From Merluccius polli (Eukaryota > Chordata > Actinopteri > Gadiformes > Merlucciidae), in contig JAOPHQ010001995.1 in assembly GCA_030340625.1 (NCBI GenBank), forward strand, positions 334,501 to 398,500: a DNA stretch of 64,000 nucleotides, written 5' to 3'. The notes beneath the pieces are model-generated. The model was not told where the DNA came from. It saw nothing but the letters and a program-made list of their open reading frames with translations, and did not search any database. The translations under genes and the position numbers were made by a program. How positions within the stretch are numbered: the first letter of the stretch is position 1; each line of letters begins with the position of its first letter. This document shows, one piece after another, positions 48,901 through 60,900 of the stretch.

Positions 48901-51900
48901 CGAATTCCGATCCCGTGATCGGATCGGGACATCCCTAATCATTATTATTAACCACCCGGAGAAAGCTGGCTAAAATTAAGCTGTGTTAACCTCAAGACGA
49001 CATTATTACTCTGTCTCCATATTCCTTTCTTCCACCATACTATTTCCCCTCTCCCCATGTTTGTGCCTTTCCTTCCACATACTCTGGCTTTATTCTAAAC
49101 TGTTTTTATCTCTGGCTGTGGTTTGTGTTGGATAATGTATCATTACATTACACATTAATCTGTGGTCATTTGTGGTGGCAGATGGGTTCCGTAAGGTCAT
49201 GCACATTGATACCGGAGTTGTGAAGCAAGAGAGAGATGGGCCAGTGGAGTTCCAACACCCTCACTTCAAACAAGGACAGGACGACCTACTGGAGAACATC
49301 AAGAGGAAGGTGAGGAAACTGCCTCAAAATATCCTAGCAGCAGTTTGTGTCTTTTTAAAGGACAACCAAACAAACCTAAAACAACTTATTTTAGATGAAA
49401 AGTGATGTAGTGCTATGGAATGATCCTGGTCCAAATCTGGACTTAAAGGACTTATGTAACACTGACAGGGAGCGTTAAAAATGGGTACTGCAGTCCAAAT
49501 TCACAATATCGGAGAGAGTTGTCTCTGCCCCCTCCTCCCCAGACTCTAAGCCACACCCCTCCTCCCCAGACTCCAAGCTCACGCGGGTTGCCAGGTTGAG
49601 GACACTGAACGAACATGAGCGCCAGATGAGCCGAGCACAACGTTATATTTTATTATTCTATTTTGACAATGACAAGCGAGGATGAGTCTTACACTGTAAG
49701 TTGATCAGCTAATGTTTACTACGCAATGTATTAATTGTTTGCAAATTATACACCAGCAGTCAACTGAGAGACGATCGGCAGTGGGCGGAGTTGACTAGGA
49801 GAATAGTGAATAACAGGCCAAACAAAAACACGCATTCTGACCCGGAATGGACATTTCAACTGTAGCATTGTTGTCAGAGAAGCCAGTATTTCGACTTGGC
49901 ATGTTTCCTTAATCTCTGATGACATGACAAATGGTAATTTAATGATTTAGTACAGTAAATGTGTTACATATAGCTCCTTTAAATACACAATGTTTTACAC
50001 ATGTAGGATATGATGTATTATGGACTTGGATTGCCTTCTATGGGTTAAACCAGGCGTCCCCAAACTACGGCCCGCCTCCACATTTGGCCCGGCCCCCTGA
50101 ACAATACCAGAGATGCATTATGATTTGTTTTTGTTTTTTTGTTTTTTTTCAGTCTGGCTACGCGAACCCTAGACTCAGGCCCGGCTCTACCTAATTTAGC
50201 GCCCTAGGCGAGATTACTCTCTGGCAGGACGTTCGACGGGGGCGGGGGGACGGGGGGCCCGCCATCGTAACACACCCCGGACCTACGACCGACGGGGGGT
50301 GCGCGCGATCGTAACACACCCCTGGACCTACGACCGACGGGGGGTGCGCGCGATCGTAACACACCCCCGGACCTACGATCGACGGGGGGGGGGGGGGGTG
50401 CACTTGTGTTATTTATTTCATTAATAGTGTTATTTATTTCCTGACTTTTTTTTCTGTGAAGATCCCGGAAAGGGTTATTAATATTTGGTTATGTGTGGCT
50501 TTCTGGAAAACAATAAATGTTTACGTTTAGGCACCCCTGCGATCGTCACACTTTTTCTGTTACAAACTGACCCCGGCCCCCATCAGAGAAGGGAAAAGTT
50601 ATGTGGCCCTCACAGGAAAAAGTTTGGGGACCCCTGGGTTAAACCTTCTGGCTACAAAGTCTGATTTGTGAGACTACTTAACATGTGACTCAACACCGAC
50701 GCAACACCAACCTTAAAGTCATGGCTACCAAAACTACAAACTCAAACGCAAAATGTTTTCTTTGCTCATCTATTGTAAACAACATTACCACTACAGTTTT
50801 TAACTATCAATGTTATCATGTAAATATGATGTATTATTAAACAATAACTTCAAAATTAAAACTCAATGGCAGGTTTCCAACACTCGTCCAGAAGAGAGTA
50901 AAATCAGACAAGAGGATTTGAGCAAGATCCTGGCCAGTGTCCAAAATGTCCATGGCAAACAAGAAACCATGGACGCACGACTGTCAGCGCTGAAAAGGTG
51001 CTTCAATCTTGGTTTTACCAAAATAGTTCCAATTAATTATTTAAAGAGCTCCTATTTTACCAACAGGCTGTGACATGGCTTGTAATGGCTAATCAACATC
51101 ACACCTGGTGGTAAAATAGGGGCCCTTTAATTAATATACTGCTTTATTTGGGAAAACAATTGGTTAATACGAAATCAAATAACTCAAAAGCAATAGGATC
51201 AAAAGTAATATTTGCTCATTTTAAATTGGAGACAAAAGTTTTCCATAATTGTTGATAATGGATTGTTATTACATCCTCATTCACAAAACAAAAAATTGAG
51301 TAGATGTCAAAATAATTGTGTATACTTTGTCTTTGGTGTCTCAGGGAGAATGAGGCTCTGTGGCAGGAGATCTCTGATCTAAGACAAAAACATGTTCACC
51401 AACAACAACTTATCAAAAAGGTTTGTTTAAACCAGCAACGTATGATTTAGAAGATGCTTTCGCAGAAATACTGACAAAAAGACTCACTTGTATCACTTTC
51501 TTCTTTCAGTTGATACACTTCATTGTAACTTTGGTACAGAACAACCGCATTATGAATTTAAAGCGCAAAAGGTACAGTACCTAGTACCTAGACATAATGC
51601 TAAATCTCTGCAAGTCATTCATTTGATTCAGCCATTTGTAACCCCCTTCTTGTTTTCTTTCTTAGGCCAATCCTTATGAACGCCAATGGGAAGAAGCCAA
51701 AATATATCCATCAGATCTACGATGACAGTGTACGTGTGCAAGTGCCCACTACCTACACAGTAGTTTTCATACACTAGAATGAGGGCTGCAATTAACATTT
51801 TTGTTCAGTCAATTAATCTAATGATAATGTTTTCGATTAATCATTTAATCTAATCACAACTTACCATAGTCAAATGTGATTAAAGATCAAAGTCTTAAAG

Positions 51901-54900
51901 TTGCTTGCTTCATCTAACAAGCAGCCAAGAGAAACTAAAGTAAAGTAATGATCCATGAACCAAACATTAGAATTAATGAAACATCAAGTAGCAAATGTTT
52001 AGTCTTTCAAGTCAATTTTATTTTTAAAGTTACAGTCTCAAAGGGCTTCACAGGCCACACATTTACGACACCCCCTAACCCTAGCCCCACAAAGGGCAAG
52101 AAAAAATTCCCTTGATTATCAGGAAGAAATCTTGAGAAGGCATGCAGAGTGAGGGCTCTCTCCTTCCAGGGATGGTTACGAGTGCAAGGGGTGCCATAAG
52201 TATATGTGTATATGTGGATAAATTATAATAATTTCTGGCAACCATTGAGCAACACGTGAGAACCATATAGTGTGGATGATGGTCAGTGTAAAAAAAGTAA
52301 TTAGTTACAAATTACTCCTCCCAAAAAGTAATTGAGTTAGTAATTCAGTTACCTAATTGTAAGAGTAATTAGTTACTCAGCAAAGTAACTGTGGCGTTAT
52401 TTTTCATGTTCTATACGCGCAATCGTAACACACCACAGACCTATGACCGGCGGGCGGACCTATGACCGGTGGGGTTGTCTCAAAAAAGAGGACAAATACG
52501 GGGTGGGGGGGGGGGGTGCGCGCAATGGTAACGCACCGCGGACCTACGACCGGCGGGGGGTGCGCGCACGATCGTAACACACCACGGATCTATGACCGGC
52601 GGGCGGACCTATGACCAGCGGGGTTGTCTCAACCGGACGCCGGACAGGGCTTTGAAAAACCGGACAGTCCGGCCTAAAGCCGGACAAATAGCCACCCTAA
52701 GTAACGCGCCACTTCACATTCTCAGTAACGGTAACGGTGTTGCAACGAGGGAAAAGTAATTAATTAGATTACTCGTTACTGAAAAAAGTAACGCCGTTAG
52801 TAACGTCGTTATACTCTAACGCCGTTATTAACCAACATTGATGATAGTGTCCTGATGACATGTCCTAAGAAGACTCATTAGGACATGAGAACCATATAGT
52901 GTGGATATAGCGTGGATCATAGTGTCCTGATAAGACATGTCCTGACAAGGCTCATCAGGACATGAGAACCATATAGTGTAGATCATAGTGTCCTGATAAG
53001 ACATGTCCTGCGAAGGCTCATCAGGAGTCCCTTCCAACTTTCTATTTGCAACCGCTCTGATCCCTTTAGTGGCTCATCTCAGTGTGCCCATGAATATCTT
53101 AATGTTATTAGATTATATTTATGTTGTTTTAGAATAGTAAGTAGTAAAGATGTAGTGCGTAGGATTTAATGGCATCTAGCATTGAGGTTGCAGATTGCAA
53201 CCAACTGAATAGAGACATAGCTGACATTGGCTTTCTTGACTGATGTGAGAGAAACGTGGCCCTGATGTATGGATTGTAATGAGCTCACCACCACTGCCCC
53301 CCCTCCCCCTCCTATTGCAGTCGCCTGTCAACAGTCTAAATGAGATCTCGGAAGATGTCATTATTTGCGATGTAACGGATGAGGAATCAGAGGTCAGCGC
53401 AGAGGGGCCCACCAGAGTCCTGGAACAAGGGTACGTTAACACAGAGTCCTTTCTGAGCCTTAAAGGTCACAATGTATGGGATAATGTACAGCGGGCTGGT
53501 CATTACGGCCAAATAAACCCCAACAGGGTAGGGCTGGGCGATATGGCCAAAATCTTCTATGACGATATAGGTAATTTAATCCAATATACAAGACATCATG
53601 ATATAACGATATCCAAAATCTAAGATGATATCTAGTCATATCACAATATTGATATAAAATCAATATATTGCCCAGCCCTAAGATGAAGTGTCTGTCGGGG
53701 TTTATTTCGCAATAATGACCGGCTTGCTATACATTATCCCATACGTCCCAACTCTCTCTCATTCTCTGTCAGCGACGGAGATATAGTGGAGGTGGACTTT
53801 GACAGCTGCACGGTCCTGCCTGCCGAGACGGAGGTGAGCACCAACTCCAGAGAAGAGCTCCGGCCCCCCGAGGCTGGCCAGGCAGCAGCTGCGGACGAGG
53901 AGTGCCAGAGAGGCTCCCCCGGCGGCAGCAGCAGTGCCTTGCAGCTCAACAAACCCTTGCCCGGCCTCGCCACGGAGGACCCTCTGACCATGATGGACTC
54001 CATACTCAGCGAGAGCGGCGCTATCTCACAGAACATCAACCTGCTGGGAAAGTATGGTAGACTTTGGATTTTAGGGCTGCAACTAACCATTATTTTCATA
54101 ATCAATTCATCTAACGATAATTTTTTCGATTAATCGATTAATCATTTAGTCTAGAAAATAATAGCAAATGCCATCACAATGTACCAGAGTCTAAAGTGAT
54201 GTCATAAAGTTGCTTGCTTTATCCGACAAGCAGCCAAGTAAAACTAAAGTATTCATTTTACAATGATCCATGAACCAAACATTTGAATTTCTGAAGCATC
54301 AAGCAGCAAATGTTTGGTATTTGTACTTGATAAATTACATAAATGATTCATCAATTATATAAAATCGATTATACATCGATTATATTAAGTTGCAGCCCAA
54401 CAGATATTGGATTTATAATCTTGATGGCAGTGGCGTAACAAGTCAGCACCGGGCACCAATGCATGATGTTTAAAGCGGGCTTGCCCATCACAATGCATCA
54501 TAATGGCAACATAAGGTAATGTCAGTAGCGACTGAAACAAGTGAAAGCACACTATGCAGCTTTAAAACGACCAGCAACAGCGAAATGCACTGCACAGTTG
54601 ACACCTAAATTAAATGATTAGGCCTACTAGGAAAACAGACCGCCGTGACGTGCTGTACTTGACAAAATCTGGTGTCGGAGCACCGTTACAGATCAAAACT
54701 AAATGGTGCCAGGCAGCGCACCTTGACACAGATGAAAACAAAATCGGTTACAGCGCACCTTGACACAGATGCAAACGTAATCGGTGACAGCGCACCTTGA
54801 CACAGATGAAAACATAATCGGTGAAAGCGCACCTTGACACAGATGAAAACATAATCGTGACAGCGCACCTTGACACAGATGAAAACATAATCGATGACAG

Positions 54901-57900
54901 CACACATGCACATTGACAACATTATGCATGTCTGCGCATGGGCCTTATGAACACAAAACACAAGTGTGTAGGATAAGTTCTACTTACATCATAGGCGCAC
55001 TCTCCGGGGTTTTCGCTGTGCAACGTCGTCTATTAAACCCTTTAGATCCAGCTGGCAGGCACAGGCATTCTTGATTGATAGTGTGGCAAGTCCAGATAAA
55101 CGGTTCTGTCCCATTGAGCTCCTCAGATAAGCTTCAGTTTGGAAAAAGATTGTTCGGCAGATGCTACAGTCACTGGAATTGTTAAGAAAAGCAATACAAC
55201 AGTACAGACTTCCCCAAAGCTTGCAGCGATGCAGTTGTCTACAATCAACATCTCGGTTAGTTATTGGATTGTTTTCACTTTTGAGATACTTTCTCTTAAA
55301 CACCCATGGCATGGCAGGAGTTGCTTTGGAAATGCAGAGGTTATGTCATCTTTGTCTGTTGAAGTTTGAATTTGTCCACTGTTGTCCTCAAACCTGTGAA
55401 TCTCTGTCAGCTGGAAGATCACTATGTCAAGACAAGCGTACACAGTTACGCGAAAATAGGACGTCTGCTAAACGTTCATCTTGACAAAGTTCATCAAAAT
55501 GTCCTTTCACCGTCCTCCGCCGAATATCCTCGAAGGTTTTGCTTACCCCCCCCAATTCTCTGAGCGGGCCTGCGTGGTCTGTTTGGCATCGTCAAACCAG
55601 TCTCTGAAAGCTTGCAGGTCTGCGATGGAGCTGTCCAGTAGCATAACAGCTGTGGCCAGGTCTGCGTCTTCGGCTTGGAGAAATTTGGACACGATGTTTG
55701 TGCATTCCAAAATCTTGTTTTGGAGGACAACAAGGCAGATGAAGCTGAATTCTATTTGATGGCACGTTTCAATGAAATAGCCTCGACCACCTCATCTTTC
55801 TTTTTGCTTGTTAGTGAGATGTTTGTCAATGCCTTCAGCACGTCGGTGTAGCGGTATCTCAAAGCGGTCACTGCTTCATAACGTGATGACCATCGAGGTT
55901 TAAGTTGAGAGGCACAGTGTACATATCCTTGGCAGCAATTGTTAGTGGCACCGTCGTACCCTTGCCCCTCTGCACTTAGATCTAATCAGTTGTCCTCTAT
56001 AGATGCAATTATATCCCTGGCAAGTTCACTGGCTGTCGAATCGGACACCTCGAATCCAACAAATTGATTCTCACGTCACTGGCTACACCGCAAGCGTCTC
56101 TCTATGGTGACATATCTGTAGATCTGACTCATTTGATCTACTTTAGCTATATCCTGAGTAGTGTCCATAATAACAGAAAAAAATGGGGCTGTATTTCAAC
56201 CACAATTTCTTTTTGGACATGTTTTGCAAGGATGTTGAGAAGTACTCATTTTGTACTGATGGGCTTAGGTATTTCAATGAGCGAGCTGGGCGACTAATTA
56301 GATCTCGTATTAGGGTCGTATTTTGCCATCAGTTCAATGATGGAGAGGAAATTACCACTGTTCATTTGGCATAATATTTCCCGATGTCCTCTGAATGGCA
56401 TGTTGTTTGTAGCTAAAGTAAGTGTGATATTAATCAGATGGTCCAGTACCTGCCTCCAAAAGTTTGCTTCCTGAAGAATGACCTTCTCCATATCCTTGTC
56501 GATAGTTCTGTGTAAACACCACTGATCATATACCACACATGCAGTGGTATGTACAGAAGACATCTCATGCTGCTGCATTTTCGTGGATATGCCAGTTTTT
56601 TTCCACGCAGACTTCCCAACTAGCACTAATAGGGCTGAACGATTTTGGAAAATAATCTAATTGCGATTTTTTCCCCTCAATATTGCGATTGCGATTTAAT
56701 ATGCGATTATTTTTTCAAGGTCCTCTTATTTATTTTTCAACGAACACAAGCAATAAATCAATCTGTTTCATAATAGACAATATCAGATTTATTTAAAGCG
56801 CAGATTACAACAATAAAGCAAACAAATCTGTGGCTTTACCTCAACATGTCTAACTTTTCACGTTTCATGAAACATGATATGTAAACGTGGACTGCACTTC
56901 TTAAACACTGTCTGAACTTAACAGGACAGTCTATAAATAAATGAATAAAATATACAGTCAGATATAAATCTAAAAAAAAATAAAGCTGAAAGTTGAAAAT
57001 AAACAGCGGTAAAAGCTAGCGTGTGTCCGGGAGAGGGCTACTCTCATCGGACACATTACTCCGAAGCCCCAGTGACGGTCTGGAAGTGCGGATTAAAAAA
57101 AATAAAAAAATAAAAAACAGCGGTAAAAGCTAGTGTGTGTGTGTCCGGGAGAGGGCTACTCTCATCGGACACATTACTCTGAAGCCCCGGTGACGGTCTG
57201 GAAGTGCGGATGGAATAAAACAGCGGTAAAAGCTGGCGTGTGTCCGGGAGAGGGCTACTCTCATCGGACACATTACTCTGAAGCCCCGGTGACGGTCTGG
57301 AAGTGCGGATTAATAAATAAAATACATTTTTTTTAAAAACAGTGGTAAAAGCTAGCGTATGTGTCCGGGAGAGGGTTACTCTCCTCGGACACATTACTCT
57401 GAAGCCCCGGTGACGGTCTGGAAGTGCGGATTAATAAATAATACATAATAATACATTTAAAAAAACAAAAACAACTTTCAGCTGTGCGCTCTTCTGATGA
57501 GCCTGAGGCCATTGTGCAGCAGGTTAAAGCGCAGCGTCTCTCCCTGCCTGCTCTGCTTTGCTCCGGTCGGCTCACTCGCAAGTCACGTGACCAATCAAAT
57601 CGCAGCCTTTGCGGTTAGAAAATCGCGTTTTGTCATATTGCGATATTATCGCAAATGCAATTAATCGTTCAGCCCTAAGCACTAAGCAACCTGCAAAAAG
57701 CCAACAGGTCTTGCAATAGGCTACATCGAGCTTGAGCGAGTAGCATAGCCATGCCCGTGGTATCTTCAAATTGTTGGTGTAGTTGGCAGTGGAGAAGCAC
57801 AGGTTGCCCTATTTTGAATCCCGTGGGAAAGGGCCCAGCATGGCCCCTTAGACACAATATAACGTTTGACATTTGCGTCTACCTTCTCAGGAAAATGTCC

Positions 57901-60900
57901 CTTGTCCGTGGGATACTCATGCAGAGATGAGATGGCGGCAGTTGTAGCAATTGGCTCCGGCACGACGGCATGTCGTAAAGGTTTTTGTAAAGGCTCCGTA
58001 ACAGACAGGAAACAAGGCGTAACTCTGCCCCTTGATGTTTCTAGTTTCCGACCCAGGGTCTGTGCCGTCTCCCCCCAAAAGTTCTGCTATAACATAGTAG
58101 GACTGCTGGATCAGACTTTCTGCTGTAACATAGTAGGACTGCTGGATCAGAAGTTCTGCTATGACATAGTAGGACTCCTTGATTAGAAGTTCTGCTGTAA
58201 CATAGTAGGACTGCTGGATCAGAAGATCTGCTATAACATAGTAGGACCGCTGGATCAGAAGTTCTGCTATAACATAGTAGGGCTGCTGGATCCCAGATTA
58301 TTATGAAACCCAGCCACTTGTGTATTTGTAAGGATGGATTGGGATTGGGAATGATTATGTTCAGTGTAAACATCTTTCAGTGTTTCTTTCTTCAGGTTAG
58401 AACTCATGGACTACCTGGACAGTATTGACTGCAGTCTGGAGGACTTCACGGCCATGTTTTACGGGAAGCAATTCAGTATTGACCCCGACCCCCTGGAGGT
58501 AATATAATGACACACGCACATGACACAAGCCCCCTTCAAACATGAAAGCCCTCAAATTGCCTGGTTATGTTTTCCGGTACACGTAGGAGTTTCTGTTGAT
58601 CACACAAGACAAACATTTCCAACTTTTTTCACACAATGCTGCTAGGGGTGGGCGATACACCGGTGTCATAGTCATCACCAGCGTTTGTTGCGGTACAACA
58701 TGAATTTTGCAATACCGTCATCACTGTGATAAATCAATAATAGTCATTTCTAAAAATCAAAAGTTCAGTTGTGGTCTGAATACTTGTGCTTATAGTAGGG
58801 ATGCAAGAAATACCCCAAAACTCTCATTGAATACATGTTCCAAGTCCTACGAGTACTTGTGTACTTGTTTTGTTTTTTCGTTTAAGTCTGCAATAGTTTC
58901 CACCAATGTACACATATCTAAAGTCACCTGTATTTTATACAGTCTATGTGCCTTACACTGGAGCTCCACTGGTTAGGGTATTGTTTAGGGCAGGGTACTT
59001 TATAATTCACCTATTGTGTAGAAATATTGACCAAACGATGGCTCTATAGAGTAGTGCTGCCCGACCATCTCCTCAGCAGGTATACACCAGGGCCCAGTTT
59101 CCCGATAACGATGGATCCACGCTCGTACGATCCTTCTTACGAATCATCTTTCGAACGATCGTTATTTTTTTCCGTGCGTTTCCCCAAACTCCTCTTAACA
59201 TGAACGCGTGTGCACAGATCTAACGACCGATCATAGCCTTGTACCTGTCCACTGACACGGTGCTGAAATACATATTATACCATGGTCTGGGTGAATACTC
59301 GATTCTGATTGGCTGGAGGGTGTAGGTTAAAAAGTACACCTACGAAAGACGTTGATGCTATGAAGACGCTATGGCCACGTTGCTTGGCAACGCCTGCATA
59401 CGGGAGATATGAAATAGTCCACTCGACTTGTAAAAAAAAAAAAAAAAAAAAACTCACGATTTAAACTCTAAAACACATTCATGTATTATTAGTTGATTAA
59501 ATATTTCTTTCTTTCGTAAGTGACCATGGTATAAGCGGGATAATGCCCTTCGAGGTGTCCATTAACAGAACCGTCCTCCGCGGTTCACGCCTCCGTGTCG
59601 TCCATTCATTTCTGTTAATATTTAATCAATTAATAATACTTTAATGTGTTTTAGAGTTAAAATCGTGAGGGTTTTTTTATTTTTATAAGTCGAGCGGACT
59701 ATTTAATATCTCCCGTATGCAGGCGTTGCCAAGCAACGTGGCCATAGCGTCTTCATAGCGTCAACGTCTTTCATAGGTGTACATCAAAGATACGATTATA
59801 GAGCTCCGCTCTATAATCTTCAGCCAATCAGAATCGACTATTCACCCAGACCATGGTATAACATAGACTAAGCTATATAGCCTATCGTAACTTTAGCGTC
59901 ACCAGCTGGACATTCAGTGGTATTGGATGTGTTAACGACGCTCGTAGTGCGCTACGAGGACAGCGGGAAACGGTGTGAAAACACGTCTGATGGTCGTACG
60001 ACGAACTTAACGAACCACTTAGGCTAACGACGCTTTCGGGAAACTGGGCCCAGGGCAGGTATACACTGCTAGACACACAGGACTCATAAGTTCCCCGTCT
60101 TTAGTTCCCCGCACCAGATCGCTGGAGCGTGAATATCTGTTGAATTTCCAATATCTTTTGAAAAAAAAACCACGTTCAAACTACATATACTGCTATTTAG
60201 AACGGTTCATTTTTTTTTAATACACCACCACAGTAGCACTATGCTGTTATAAATGTCACTTTCAGTTTTGATGTCGGGACATTCCTGGCGGGCGGACATT
60301 ATTGTAAAACTTGGCGAACGCGGACGAACTCCACGTACCCGGGCCAGCCACTAAATGTTGGCGAACAAACCTATTTTAGTCTCAACAACAACATGTGCAA
60401 CAGCGAAGGCTTTATTTTGGACTAATTAATTATATATCCTGCTTCAAAACAAAAGCAAAAGAAACTAGAGTGGCTAGTTTTGTCAGATTTCTAGTTAGTT
60501 TTTACTGTTCTTGTGTTAGACTGCTAATTCTAGTTTTGTCATTTACTGTTAATTTCAAGATCTTTTTTTTTTTAAATACATGTTGTTGAGAATCTCCCAT
60601 GTCTGTGTTTGATAAGGATACAGACCATTTACTTATTATATTATAAAAATATTTACTTTAATTACATATGGGTCAGGACAGGCTACTCCTCACAAAACGT
60701 ACAAAAAAGGTAAAAACGTGATATAATACCGTGACCGTCCATATCGCCCACCCCTAAATGCTACTATAGCTACCATTCACACATCACTGGCAACACTGGG
60801 AAAGTCCTCTGTTGTCATTTCCTGGAAATTACGTGTTACCTTTGAAAACATGGCGGATCTGTCCAAATCGCCTTTTTTGCCAATTTTGTCAATCCTCCGA

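Larger units (their letters stand above)
47200..48937. mobile_element. 1.7-kb hAT-type element in hsf2 intron 2, with nested repeats
   Basis: Ends are TAGGGATGTCCCGATC and GATCGGGACATCCCTA (at the right the sequence is GGATCGGGACATCCCTA). Flanks are ATCATTCT and ATCATTAT, an 8-bp duplication with one mismatch. It carries a second TIR element (47355-47999), GC-rich tandem units and a foldback-family copy (48319-48660). Confidence 0.8.
55001..57980 (-). pseudogene. ZMYM-like hAT transposase pseudogene in hsf2 intron 9
   Basis: Minus-strand pieces read from N- to C-terminus. An [20 protein letters not shown] start (about 57920) and a TTF-type zinc-finger part with [19 protein letters not shown] (about 57750) come first. 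A region with [10 protein letters not shown] and [15 protein letters not shown] (56294-56450), as in DUF4371/hAT proteins, follows. The hAT dimerisation end has [19 protein letters not shown] (about 55110). ZMYM1/5-like proteins in vertebrates derive from such transposases. Multiple frameshifts, stops and the inserted hAT element (56630-57677) make it non-functional. Confidence 0.7.
58643..60756. mobile_element. 2.1-kb hAT-type element in hsf2 intron 10, with nested elements
   Basis: Ends are TAGGGGTGGGCGATA and TATCGCCCACCCCTA. Flanks are AATGCTGC (58635-58642) and AATGCTAC (60757-60764), an 8-bp duplication with one change. Inside are the MITE at 59091-60055 and the foldback element at 59275-59861. 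Confidence 0.8.

Noticed and set aside
53834..53839. Alternative hsf2 donor GAG|GTGAGC in exon 9
   Set aside because: It would end in phase 0 and not join exon 10 in frame, while the longer exon keeps the conserved TMMDSIL...INLLG segment.
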